From Gammaproteobacteria bacterium (GTDB lineage: Bacteria; Pseudomonadota; Gammaproteobacteria; Pseudomonadales; Azotimanducaceae): a stretch of DNA of 64,000 nt. Position numbers and translations under genes: made by a program. The DNA is taken from NCBI GenBank assembly GCA_002704225.1, contig PAFU01000030.1, positions 4,535 through 68,534 on the forward strand, written 5' to 3'. Of the stretch, positions 8,618 through 17,448 are shown piece after piece (within the stretch, counting starts at the first letter, position 1; every line of letters begins with the position of its first letter). The notes below the pieces were generated by a model. The model had not been told where the DNA came from. It ran no database searches and saw only the letters and a list, made by a program, of their open reading frames with translations.

Positions 8618-10325
8618 GTGAATGGGTTTTTCGCACCAGCCGTCCGGGTAAGGCGTCGGTCGCCTGCCCCTCAATATACGTGGGCTCACCCTTCACTATG
8701 GTCATCTGGTAGCCGTCCGCTCGTTGCTGCAATCGAGCACCACCGGCAGGCAAATCGTTGACCATTTCGGGCAACCGCACATTCAGATTGTCAAAGTCGA
8801 TGATATTCACATCTGCGCGCATACCCGCCTCAAGCGTTCCGCGATCGGTCAGATCCACGGCACGCGCCGTGTCTGACGACTGGCATTTGATCAGGGTAGG
8901 CAAGTCAATCCCCTCGCCGCGAGTACGGTCACGCCCCCAGTGGGTAAGCAATGAGGTAATAAAACTGGCATCACAAATGGTGCCCACATGCGCGCCACCG
9001 TCGCCCAGACCCATCACCGTATCTTTGTGCAGGATCATGTCGCGACAGCAATCGAGATTGTTTTCCGCGTAGTTAGCGAACGGGGTGTAGAGCAACGCTT
9101 TACCCTGATTTTGCAACAGCATGTCATAGACATAAGACCACGGATCCAGCCCACGGCTCGTCGCCTGAGCGTGCAGCGAATCCTTGGGGTCTGGTTCGTA
9201 GTTCGGCGGATCGGTCATCAGCCAAATTTTTCGCCCTTCATCCATTAGCCGGAACAGCCGCATGAAACCGTGACCGGTGGGTTCTTCCAAAATACGCGCC
9301 TTACGCATGGGATCGGTGAGAGCGGCAACACGCTCCGCCATTGGCAGCGTAGCCACTTCCGAAAACGATGGCCGCGTGGTGAACGGTGATAAGGTCGTCG
9401 TTAGTCCCAAGAGAATCCCGATTGGGCGAGGGGCAACCTGCCCTCGCATGGCGAGACCGGCATTGCTCGCACTCTCTATCTTACCCAAGACCTTACGCCA
9501 GCCGTGATCGCTGATGCCTTGGGCCAACGAGATAGACATGGGGCGCCCAGCAGAGCGCACCATGGATTCAAGCAAGCTGAATTCCTCATCCAGATCATCA
9601 AAATCAGAGATCATTTCCATCACACCGCGACCGCTGCTGTGCAGCGCACTCGCCATGCCCACCAGCTCGTCGTACTCCGCCTGCAGCGTTGGCGTGGGTT
9701 CGCCACGAACACTGCGATGATTCAGCGTTCTTGAACTGGTGAAGCCCAAGGCTCCGGCGCGAATCGCTTCTTCTGTCAAACGACGCATTTCCAGGACATC
9801 TTCAGCCGTTGCGGGCTCGCGATCGGCACCACGCTGACCCATGACGTAAACCCGTAGCGCCGCGTGCGGTAACTGGGCACCAATGTCCATATCAAATTGG
9901 CGCTTGGACAGATAATCGAGATAGTCGGGAAACGACTCCCACTCCCAGCTCAGGCCTTCACTCAAGGCAACGCCGGGAATATCCTCGACGCCCTCCATCA
10001 GTTCGATCAACAAATCGTGATCTGTTGGTCGCACTGGGGCAAAACCCACCCCGCAATTGCCCATGACGACGGAGGTAACGCCATGGTGACTAGAGGGTGA
10101 CATGCGATTGGACCAGGTTGCTTGGCCATCGTAATGGGTGTGAATGTCAACAAATCCCGGTGTAACCAGAGCACCATCCGCGTCGACCTCACGTTGCCCT
10201 GCGCCGGACACCTTGCCCACTTCAACGATCAGCCCGTCCTTAATCGCCACGTCTGCAGTGAACGCTTCCCGACCGGTTCCGTCTATTACCGAACCGGATC
10301 GAATCACCATATCGTGTTGAGCCAT
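8607..10325 (-). CDS. D-aminoacylase-type amidohydrolase
   Basis: A 572-residue zinc amidohydrolase. Metal-binding HTHYD lies at residues 62-66 and GNCG follows HHGVTSVVM, as in N-acyl-D-amino-acid deacylases. GLGDGGAH near residue 455 supplies the C-terminal aspartate. The length suits the 'D-aminoacylase domain' group, many of whose members have unknown amide or lactam substrates. It is the first gene of an operon with a CoA-transferase and an MFS, which suggests amide hydrolysis releasing an acid that is then CoA-activated. The N-acyl-D-amino acid specificity itself is not shown here. Confidence 0.9.
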   Translation of the reverse strand: MAQHDMVIRSGSVIDGTGREAFTADVAIKDGLIVEVGKVSGAGQREVDADGALVTPGFVDIHTHYDGQATWSNRMSPSSHHGVTSVVMGNCGVGFAPVRPTDHDLLIELMEGVEDIPGVALSEGLSWEWESFPDYLDYLSKRQFDMDIGAQLPHAALRVYVMGQRGADREPATAEDVLEMRRLTEEAIRAGALGFTSSRTLNHRSVRGEPTPTLQAEYDELVGMASALHSSGRGVMEMISDFDDLDEEFSLLESMVRSAGRPMSISLAQGISDHGWRKVLGKIESASNAGLAMRGQVAPRPIGILLGLTTTLSPFTTRPSFSEVATLPMAERVAALTDPMRKARILEEPTGHGFMRLFRLMDEGRKIWLMTDPPNYEPDPKDSLHAQATSRGLDPWSYVYDMLLQNQGKALLYTPFANYAENNLDCCRDMILHKDTVMGLGDGGAHVGTICDASFITSLLTHWGRDRTRGEGIDLPTLIKCQSSDTARAVDLTDRGTLEAGMRADVNIIDFDNLNVRLPEMVNDLPAGGARLQQRADGYQMTIVKGEPTYIEGQATDALPGRLVRKTHSHDQ

Positions 10326-10485
10326 GCCAACGCCCCTCCTGTTTCTCCGACGGATGTTCTATCACAGATGCCGAGGCGAGAGAAAGCCGACACCGTGGCG
10401 ATTGGATCGCCACAGCGGTCCCACTACGCTAAGGTTTATTTCTTATTATCCCTGCCCAGCGCAGCCTCAAATCTGGAGCATTATC

Positions 10486-10881
10486 ATGGCTATCAAAATC
10501 GAACAAATTCTGCCCTACCCCCCTGCAGACATATGGACCATCGTGGGCGAGCCCGGCCGGGTCGATTGGGTGCCAGGCGTCGAATCAGCGGAATTTGATG
10601 GTCACGTCCGCCGCTTCAAAATGGCTGGTGCTGGGGGACTGGCCGAACGCATCAATAAACGTGATGAAGGCCGCATGTATCTGGAATATTCGGTAATCGA
10701 ATCAACACCACCGCTACAATCTCATGTTGCAAGCATTACTCTAGAAGCCCACGAAGAGGGCACCTTGTTCACTTGGCAAACCCATGTTGAACCTGTTGCG
10801 GTCGAGCCGTTTATCGCCAAGGGAATGAAGGGCAGCTTAGAACTGCTGACCCGAATTTTAGCTAGCGAAAATACTGGATAA
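10486..10881 (+). CDS. SRPBCC/Bet v1-like protein
   Basis: A 131-residue START-like small-ligand-binding protein. The family pattern is visible: IEQILPYPPADIWTIVGEPG then WVPGV, and a long C-terminal helix starting PFIAKGMKGSLELL. GGAG lies seven bases before the ATG at 10486. It is divergent from the amidohydrolase operon and 26 bp upstream of the carboxylesterase, probably in one transcript. Ligand unknown. Confidence 0.85.
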   Translation: MAIKIEQILPYPPADIWTIVGEPGRVDWVPGVESAEFDGHVRRFKMAGAGGLAERINKRDEGRMYLEYSVIESTPPLQSHVASITLEAHEEGTLFTWQTHVEPVAVEPFIAKGMKGSLELLTRILASENTG

Positions 10882-10907
10882 AGATCAGAACCTGACCGGA
10901 GATCATC

Positions 10908-12716
10908 ATGAAAATCATCTTAGGCTTTCTCGTTGTTATTACGCTGGCGGTCGGTGGCTATTGGTTAAACCAACCTGAAGAACCAACCTTTGTCCCTGTG
11001 CCAGACAACGCCACTCTGCGCAAAACCACGTCGGGCAATCTGTTGGGCTACACCGGCGCCAATGGCGCTTGGATTTGGCGGGGCATCCGCTACGCCAAGG
11101 CCCCCAAGGGCACTCTGCGTTGGCGCGCCCCCCTACCCCCAAAGGCACCGCGCAAAGGCGGCATTATTGAAACCTTGGCGTCTGGAAGCGCCTGCCCCCA
11201 GCTGCCATCAACGCTAAGTGAAGACGCCGCACCCGGCAGAGTCACTGTCGGCAGCGAGGACTGCCTATTCATGAACATCTACGCCCCCCCCAATGCGGAA
11301 AATGCGCCGGTCATGCTCTGGCTACACGGCGGCGGCAACACCATTGGCGAAGGTGCCAGTTACTCTGGCGAGAACCTGGCGATAAAACATGGGGTCATCG
11401 TGGTCACCATCAATTACCGACTGGGACTTTTCGGCTGGTTCAGTCACCCAAGCTTGAGCACCGGCAATCCTAAGGATGATTCCGGTAACTACGGCACGTT
11501 GGACGTTATTCGCGGACTCGAATGGGTCAGGAACAACATTGAGAGTTTTGGCGGCAACCCGAGCAACGTCACTCTATTCGGTGAATCAGCCGGTGCCTTC
11601 GACACCCTAGCCATGATGGCATCACCGCTGGCTGAAGGGCTGTTCCATCGAGCGATTGTGCAAAGCGGTGGCTTTGAAACCACTCCAATGGCCGTAGCCC
11701 GCAACACAGCAAGCGACGGCGGGCACGCATTTAGCTCGGCAGAGATTTTGACGAAGCTGTTGGTTGCCGATGGCACAGTTGCCGACGAGACGGTTGCTGC
11801 CGAGTACGCTCAAGACATGTCCAGAGCCAACCTGCGGCAGTACCTGTACAACAAAAAACCAGACGACTTCTACGCGCTTTTCGATGGCTCTGCCTTTGGC
11901 ATGGTCAATCTGCCGGCCAACTTGGGCGATGGGTTTGTGCTGCCAAACCTGCCGACGGAGGAGATATTTTCCAACCTCGAAAACTACAACCACGTCCCCG
12001 TGATCTTGGGCACCAACCGCGATGAACCTTCACTGTTTATGTTTCGCGACCCTCGTTACGTGGAGTTGTTTCTGGGATTCATCCCGCGGCTTGTTGATGA
12101 GGCCAACTATTTGGGACTGGTCAAGTACGGGGCCCTAAGCTGGAAAGAACGCGGCGTCGACAGCCTTGCCAGAGCCATGACCGCGTCAGGTAATACCGAT
12201 GTGTATACCTATCGATTCGACTGGGATGAGGAACCCACTCAGTTAGGATTTGATTTGAGCAAGGCCTTAGGCGCCGCCCATGGCCTGGAAATAGCCTTCG
12301 CATTCAATGACTTCAACGACGGACTCGGTGCTGGCGCGCTCTATCCGGGCAACGAAGCGCAATTCGCACTGGCGGATAGCATGAGCGCCTACTGGACCGA
12401 ATTCGCTGCAAACGGCGATCCGGGAATGGGCCAAGGCGGCCAACAGGTACCTTGGCTGGCCTGGGGCACCGACGGAAAACGCAGCATCATTCTGGACAGC
12501 CCGGCCGATCAAGGCATTTTCATGGACGATCAAGAGGTCACCATGGCGAGCATCAAGGAGGCGTTGATGAACGACGACGGGTTCTCAGACGAGACCTTGC
12601 GCTGCCAAATCTATGCGCGCACCTTTCGCGATGACCAGTTCGTACCGTCTGAGTACGACAGGCTAGCTGGAGGCATTTGCCGGGACATTGATCCTGAGAG
12701 CGTTTCGTTCTTTTAG
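10908..12716 (+). CDS. Type B carboxylesterase, membrane-anchored
   Basis: A 602-residue enzyme of the cholinesterase/carboxylesterase-B fold. The single N-terminal hydrophobic stretch IILGFLVVITLAVGGYW suggests an uncleaved anchor with the enzyme in the periplasm. Landmarks: RGIRYAKAP, EDCLFMNIY, oxyanion HGGGN, nucleophile GESAGA, and the C-terminal AAHGLEIAF with the catalytic His. CGGAG precedes the ATG by seven bases. It would hydrolyse esters of imported or environmental compounds. The inter-motif distances are normal for the family. Confidence 0.92.
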   Translation: MKIILGFLVVITLAVGGYWLNQPEEPTFVPVPDNATLRKTTSGNLLGYTGANGAWIWRGIRYAKAPKGTLRWRAPLPPKAPRKGGIIETLASGSACPQLPSTLSEDAAPGRVTVGSEDCLFMNIYAPPNAENAPVMLWLHGGGNTIGEGASYSGENLAIKHGVIVVTINYRLGLFGWFSHPSLSTGNPKDDSGNYGTLDVIRGLEWVRNNIESFGGNPSNVTLFGESAGAFDTLAMMASPLAEGLFHRAIVQSGGFETTPMAVARNTASDGGHAFSSAEILTKLLVADGTVADETVAAEYAQDMSRANLRQYLYNKKPDDFYALFDGSAFGMVNLPANLGDGFVLPNLPTEEIFSNLENYNHVPVILGTNRDEPSLFMFRDPRYVELFLGFIPRLVDEANYLGLVKYGALSWKERGVDSLARAMTASGNTDVYTYRFDWDEEPTQLGFDLSKALGAAHGLEIAFAFNDFNDGLGAGALYPGNEAQFALADSMSAYWTEFAANGDPGMGQGGQQVPWLAWGTDGKRSIILDSPADQGIFMDDQEVTMASIKEALMNDDGFSDETLRCQIYARTFRDDQFVPSEYDRLAGGICRDIDPESVSFF

Positions 12717-12729
12717 TCTTGGCCCCTTT

Positions 12730-12752
12730 GCTGCCGCTTATGGGGCGGCAGC
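12730..12752. other. Hairpin between convergent genes
   Basis: GCTGCCGC and GCGGCAGC form a perfect 8 bp stem with a 7-base loop, overlapping the last codons of the minus-strand MFS and lying 14 bp past the carboxylesterase stop. There is no adjoining U-run on either strand, so it is at best a weak bidirectional terminator. Confidence 0.35.
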
Positions 12753-13940
12753 CACGGCTTGGTCGCGGCCCGAAGGCAGCAGCGTTTCTTGTCCCGGGCC
12801 AGGGTCGAAGGGAATCAACTGTGCGGCCAGCAAGGAAAGCACGGCGAATCCCGCGCCAATAAAGAACACCAGAGACGTAGACCACATCCACACCAACCCC
12901 AGTGCGGCTGGGATGACGATGGCTGCGATATGACTGATGGTGAACGAAACCCCTGCCGTACTCGCCATGTCTTTTGGATCGGCGATTTTCTGAAAGTAGG
13001 TACTGATCGCAATCGCCATGGCAAAAAACATGTGATCGATCACGTAAAGCACTGCCGCCGCCGTCGCGTCTTCCACTAAACCATAGGCGACAAAGACAAA
13101 GATAAGCCCTATGTACTCAATAGTGAGCGCGCGCCGCTCGCCGATGCGATGAATTAATGCCCCGATCCGCTCCGCAAAAAACCAGTTGAACGCGTAATTG
13201 ATCAAAAACAGTAGGGTGACCTCTGAGGCGGAATAACCGAATTTTTCCACCATCAGAAAGGCAGCGAAAACGACAAAAATCTGACGCCGGGCACCCGACA
13301 AAAACGTCAGCAGGTAATAAAGCCAGTAACGGCGTCGCAGCACCAAGGTTTTATGTTGTGCAGTCTTCGCCGGGAAGTGGGGAAACCCGAGCCACATCAC
13401 GGCCGCTAGCACCAAACACAGACCTCCGGCCAACGCGAAATTCCACAGAAAACTGACAGCAAAAAGCTCAAGCAACACCCAGAGCACGCCATAAACAATC
13501 AGCGACGTCATAGCGCCAACAGCGATAAGCCGACCTAACACCTGCGGCGCCTCTTCCTTGCTCAGCCACTGAAGACTTAGCGATTGTTTGATGGCTTCAA
13601 AGTAATGAAAACCAATGCTCATCAACACCGTCGTAAAGTACAGACCGTACTCGGAGGGAAAGAAACCGGTCATGGCCACGCCCAGGCCCAGCAATGCCAG
13701 AGAGATAACCGCAAAGGTTTGCTCTTTAATGACCAACAAGACGAAGATCACGGTGAAGGAAAGGAAGCCCGGTACTTCTCGCAAGCTTTGCAAAATGCCA
13801 ATCTCGACGCCTGAAAAAGCAGCCCGCTCGACTGCAAAATTATTCAGCAATGCTGACCACGTATTGAATGCCAAGGGCATTGCGATGGACATCAGCACCA
13901 ACAGCGTTGTGGGCGTAAGCCAACTCGTATTCTTCTGCAT
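12738..13940 (-). CDS. MFS transporter of unknown substrate
   Basis: A 400-residue protein with 10-12 hydrophobic helices. It has the MFS fold pattern (ISLALLGLGVAMTGFFPSEY; a central loop RRRYWLYYLLTFLSGARRQ leading into the second half) and a soluble C-tail. No sugar- or drug-family signature is evident. I use the ATG at 13940; the frame opens six codons earlier at a TTG. An intrinsic terminator lies 94 bp upstream on the same strand, so expression may depend on attenuation or on a promoter in the last 90 bp. It is convergent with the carboxylesterase. Confidence 0.88.
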   Translation of the reverse strand: MQKNTSWLTPTTLLVLMSIAMPLAFNTWSALLNNFAVERAAFSGVEIGILQSLREVPGFLSFTVIFVLLVIKEQTFAVISLALLGLGVAMTGFFPSEYGLYFTTVLMSIGFHYFEAIKQSLSLQWLSKEEAPQVLGRLIAVGAMTSLIVYGVLWVLLELFAVSFLWNFALAGGLCLVLAAVMWLGFPHFPAKTAQHKTLVLRRRYWLYYLLTFLSGARRQIFVVFAAFLMVEKFGYSASEVTLLFLINYAFNWFFAERIGALIHRIGERRALTIEYIGLIFVFVAYGLVEDATAAAVLYVIDHMFFAMAIAISTYFQKIADPKDMASTAGVSFTISHIAAIVIPAALGLVWMWSTSLVFFIGAGFAVLSLLAAQLIPFDPGPGQETLLPSGRDQAVAAAP

Positions 13941-14409
13941 TAGGTTTCTTTGCCGCAAAGGTAAGCAGTAGGGTAACTCGGATCAGCACAAAGTGAAGCA
14001 GGCTTCTTGCGGGCGTAGACAAAACTCGCAGGCAAAAAAAGGGTGGTCATAGACAGACCACCCGAAAGCTCAAAGAAACGTAAGGTTGCGCCACCTAGGA
14101 AGAAAGGGGCCCACCGAGTCTCTAAGAGGGCCGTACCATAAAGCAAAGCACACAAGAACTTTGAAAAAACCGACGAACGGTATGTTTAACTTGACCGACG
14201 GGGGTTGCAGAGCGGCGTTACGCGCGCTGCGGATTTTCTAAGAACCGTGAAGAAATCGGGGGGCACTACGTTAGTGCGCTCATGAGGCGAGCGCGTCGCC
14301 TCACGACGAAGTGATACTGAGGCCCTGAAGTGAGGCCTTGAGATAAGGGAAGGCGCCTGTTGAAGATTGAGCCGGCAACCTAGGCGTCACCGACCCGTCG
14401 TCATTGGGA
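13941..14409. other. 469 bp non-coding stretch with hairpins
   Basis: No convincing gene. It holds a minus-strand terminator (14034-14063), a GGCCC...GGGCC pairing in the preceding ~50 bases on that strand, and a perfect hairpin at 14283-14303 (TGAGGCGA / TCGCCTCA, loop GCGCG). A 71-codon open frame on the minus strand runs through the terminator hairpin and is judged spurious. It may include a leader or small RNA ending at the terminator. Confidence 0.5.
14034..14063 (-). terminator. Intrinsic terminator upstream of the MFS gene
   Basis: On the minus strand GGGTGGTC and GACCACCC form a perfect 8 bp stem with a 7-base loop, followed immediately by seven T residues. It is 370 bp past the acyl-CoA dehydrogenase stop and 94 bp before the MFS start, so it ends either a readthrough transcript, a separate small RNA or an attenuated MFS leader. 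Confidence 0.85.
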
Positions 14410-15594
14410 TTACTCCGGCAGGCCTAGCACTCGCTTAGCAATAATATTCAACTGCACTTCCGACGTTCCGCCCTCGATACTGTTGGCCTTGGATCGCAAC
14501 CAAGCTCGGGTGGTATTGAGTTCTTCATCATCGAACCCATCGCCAGACCAGCCCACTGATTGGGTTCCCATCACCGACAGCAACAGGTCGTACTTCCCAA
14601 TATTTTGCTCGGTACCATAATACTTAAACATCGATGAGGTGGCCCCAGGCGCATTGCCTGTCGCCGACTCTTCGACACTGCGTCGTGTGGTCAATCCAAA
14701 GGCCCGGTCGTTCATGCGATGAGCAAGAATTTGGCTCCGCAGTGGCGCGTCGGCGATTTTTCCGGACTCGTCTACACCCAGATATTGCTGAGCGTACTCT
14801 TCCAGCGACGTCGTTTTTTGGCCGCCTCCGATACCTCCGATCATGGAGCGTTCATGCTGCAGCAATCGCTTGCCGACGGTCCAACCCTTGTTCAGTTCGT
14901 AGACCAAATTGGCCTTGGGTACTCGGACATTATCCAGAAACGTTTCACAAAACGGCGATAGCCCGCTGATCAACTTGATTGGTTTTACCGTCACGCCTGG
15001 CGTCGTCATATCAAACAGAACGAATGAAATACCCTCGTGTTTCGGCGCATCAAAATCGGTTCGAACCAGACAGAACATCCAATCCGCATGATTTGCACCC
15101 GAGGTCCAGATTTTTTGGCCGTTTACGATAAAATCGTCGCCGTCCTCTACCGCCGCTGTGCGAAGGCTGGCTAAATCCGATCCGGAACCCGGTTCGCTAT
15201 AACCTTGGCACCACCAGATTTCGCCTCGCGCGATCTTGGGTAGGTGCTCTTCTTTTTGCGCATCGGTGCCGTATTCAAGCAGGGCCGGACCAATCATGCT
15301 GAGACCCATGCCAAGTAGTGGAGGTCGAGCATTGATGCGACCCATTTCGTTTCGCAGTACTTGGTGCTCGTCTTTGTTTAAGCCGGCTCCACCATATTCT
15401 TTTGGCCATGTTGGCACAGTAAACCCGCGCTCGGCGCAGCGCTCGAGCCAAGTTTTCGTCTCTGGATTGACGTATTCGGCTTTGCGTCCGCCTCCCGGAT
15501 ATTCGTCAGCCTCCATGGGCGTGCGCATGGAAGCCGGACAATTTTCATCCAACCAACCCCGAACCTCTTCACGAAACGCATCGATGTTTTGCAT
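14410..15594 (-). CDS. Acyl-CoA dehydrogenase
   Basis: FAD enzyme (394 residues) forming a trans-2,3 double bond in an acyl-CoA. Seen: YSEPGSGSDLASLRT (FAD/substrate loop), IVNGQKIWTSGANHADW, and the C-terminal IEGGTSEVQLNIIAKRVLG, whose Glu is at the catalytic-base position of many bacterial ACADs. The N-terminal region with the GGGRKAEY insertion and PTWPKEYGGAGL is typical of members acting on branched, aromatic or sterol side-chain CoAs, though the substrate is not provable. It stands alone between divergent fur and a long non-coding stretch. Confidence 0.93.
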   Translation of the reverse strand: MQNIDAFREEVRGWLDENCPASMRTPMEADEYPGGGRKAEYVNPETKTWLERCAERGFTVPTWPKEYGGAGLNKDEHQVLRNEMGRINARPPLLGMGLSMIGPALLEYGTDAQKEEHLPKIARGEIWWCQGYSEPGSGSDLASLRTAAVEDGDDFIVNGQKIWTSGANHADWMFCLVRTDFDAPKHEGISFVLFDMTTPGVTVKPIKLISGLSPFCETFLDNVRVPKANLVYELNKGWTVGKRLLQHERSMIGGIGGGQKTTSLEEYAQQYLGVDESGKIADAPLRSQILAHRMNDRAFGLTTRRSVEESATGNAPGATSSMFKYYGTEQNIGKYDLLLSVMGTQSVGWSGDGFDDEELNTTRAWLRSKANSIEGGTSEVQLNIIAKRVLGLPE

Positions 15595-15879
15595 TTATCC
15601 CTACTCTCTCCGATTTTTAGTCTTGTTGCGACGTTGCGCCTTAACGATTAGCCCTGCAAACAGCAGTCGACCCCATTCTTTCGCTCGCCCTGTGCAGCCC
15701 TAAACTGTACAACAATTCAGAAAAATTGCCGATGCCGTATATCTTAGGTCTACATTGTTTTGAGGACGAGATCCCATCAAATGAGGTGGCAAAAAAACCG
15801 GGCTCCACGTATCTTTCGCACTTAACGGGGCCTCACGCGGCCACGCCTTTTACCCACTCGACTTACTTGGAATTCAATC

Positions 15880-16278
15880 GTGCCTGGATCTGATCTGAAA
15901 AAAGCTGGACTCAAAGTCACTCTGCCTCGTCTTAAGGTTTTAGAGGTTCTCGAGCAAGCGAATCCTCACCATATGAGCGCTGAAGACGTCTACAAAAGGC
16001 TGATGAATTCCGACGATACCGTGGGCCTTGCCACGGTATATCGAGTGCTAACTCAGTTCGAATCGGCTGGCATGGTGGACAGACACAATTTCGATGACGG
16101 TCATTCAGTGTACGAGTTAGCCGGAGACCGACATCACGATCATATGGTTGACGTCGACAGTGGTCAGGTTACGGAGTTTGTGAACGAGCGCATTGAGGCG
16201 CTACAGCATGAAATCGCAGAAGAGCACGGTTACGAACTTGTGCATCACGAGCTGGTTTTGTACGTCAGAAAAAAGTGA
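15880..16278 (+). CDS. fur: Ferric uptake regulator Fur
   Basis: A 132-residue Fe2+-responsive repressor. The winged helix includes GLKVTLPRLKVLEVLE, SAEDVYKRL and VGLATVYRVLTQFE; the metal-binding region has DRHHDHMVDVD and ends LVLYVRKK, as in Pseudomonas Fur. The CxxC structural-zinc motif of E. coli Fur is absent and no cysteine remains at all. The start is GTG at 15880. A Fur-box-like sequence occurs in this window at 52305. No fur-box is evident in the 285 bp upstream. Confidence 0.95.
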   Translation: MPGSDLKKAGLKVTLPRLKVLEVLEQANPHHMSAEDVYKRLMNSDDTVGLATVYRVLTQFESAGMVDRHNFDDGHSVYELAGDRHHDHMVDVDSGQVTEFVNERIEALQHEIAEEHGYELVHHELVLYVRKK

Positions 16279-16296
16279 TCCGCTGGGCACGCTGAA

Positions 16297-17166
16297 TCAA
16301 AATTGCTCCTGATCGATCAAACGATGGTATAGCCGTAGGTGACGACGAGCGTTGACCTCGTCACCCTCGAGTTCACGAATACGCGCCAAGTTGTAATGCG
16401 CGTCGGGCACCGTACTTGCCTTGCGATAATAGATCGCCGCTCGCTCGCAATCTTCTTGCTCGTCAAAAATCGTACCCAGATTGTAATTGGCCAGCTGATG
16501 ATCCGGTCGAGACGCTAGCGCCAACTGATAATGGCGGGTCGCACCACGTAAATCGCCGCTCAGTTGATAGAGCCGGCCCAAATTCACATGAGCATCAGCA
16601 TTCAGCGGGTCTTGTTTGATGGCTTCACGATACGCGTCAGGGGCTTGCAGTGGATCAACTTCTTCCAGGTCCAAACCCAAGTTGTACCATTCGTCGGAAT
16701 TTAAATCCGCGAGTGCTTTTTCTTCTCCACCAGCCGTCGCTTTGGCAAGCTCCGCAACGTTTGCAGCAAGCTCCTGAATGGAAAAATTCATGGTGAGCTG
16801 ACCACTTTCAACTTCCCAAGCTTTCTCGTCGTCCTGGACCTCGATGACGCTACCGTTGGCATAGATCCGAACAGCACTCAGAGAGTCTAGCTGTATGAGG
16901 TCTGCTCTGAGCTTCGTCAGTGCTCGGTTGCTTTGGCGCACACTGATGGCCGCATCCGTAAGCCCCTTTGCCGCACGAAGAAACACCACATCCTGAAAGG
17001 AAAAACGGAAATGTCCATGACTGGTGCGCTGAGGGGTCAGCAAGTCACGTCGAACATAGTCTCGGATACGCGTTTCGGACAGGCCCAACAAATCCGCCAC
17101 ATGTTGCGTGCTGTATCCATTGGCACCCTCGGTGCGCCTGGTCGATGGAGATTGGAGAACTGTCAT
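16297..17166 (-). CDS. MerR-type HTH fused to TPR repeats
   Basis: A 289-residue protein. Residues about 17-70 form a MerR-like DNA-binding domain (YSTQHVADLLGLSETRIRDYVRRDLL and a wing with HGHFRFSFQD). A linker domain of about 70 residues follows, then from about residue 160 three to four TPR units (WYNLGLDLE, AHVNLGRLYQLSGDLRGA, ANYNLGTIFDEQEDCERA, AHYNLARIRELEGDEVNA). This looks like a one-component regulator using a protein-interaction module instead of a ligand pocket. It is convergent with fur (18 bp apart). The target is unknown. Confidence 0.85.
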   Translation of the reverse strand: MTVLQSPSTRRTEGANGYSTQHVADLLGLSETRIRDYVRRDLLTPQRTSHGHFRFSFQDVVFLRAAKGLTDAAISVRQSNRALTKLRADLIQLDSLSAVRIYANGSVIEVQDDEKAWEVESGQLTMNFSIQELAANVAELAKATAGGEEKALADLNSDEWYNLGLDLEEVDPLQAPDAYREAIKQDPLNADAHVNLGRLYQLSGDLRGATRHYQLALASRPDHQLANYNLGTIFDEQEDCERAAIYYRKASTVPDAHYNLARIRELEGDEVNARRHLRLYHRLIDQEQF

Positions 17167-17448
17167 GATGCAATCGGCCTTAGGCTGCTAACCCCAGCAA
17201 AGCGGCGTATCCGAACACTATAGCGCAGCAACCATTCCGTGCCTACGCGTGCCGCCCATTTCGCCAACGTATGCATTGTTTTGAACGAAAAGCCCGCTAA
17301 ACATTGCGACATCATAGTGCTGGAACCTCTTGCATTGGCCCTCGCTTCGTTGTCGTATTGGATGGAAGGTTAGCGCAATGCAGTTGCTGAACAGCGGCAG
17401 GATTTTGAGCTTAGGAAGAGACACCGACAACAATCACTGGGACAATTT

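Noticed and set aside
13941..14155. 71-codon minus-strand frame upstream of the MFS gene
   Set aside because: It crosses a perfect intrinsic terminator, has no ribosome site and no recognisable sequence.
14064..14409. selC tRNA or another tRNA in the long spacer
   Set aside because: No acceptor-stem pairing, T-loop or anticodon arrangement could be found; no other tRNA was recognised in the window.
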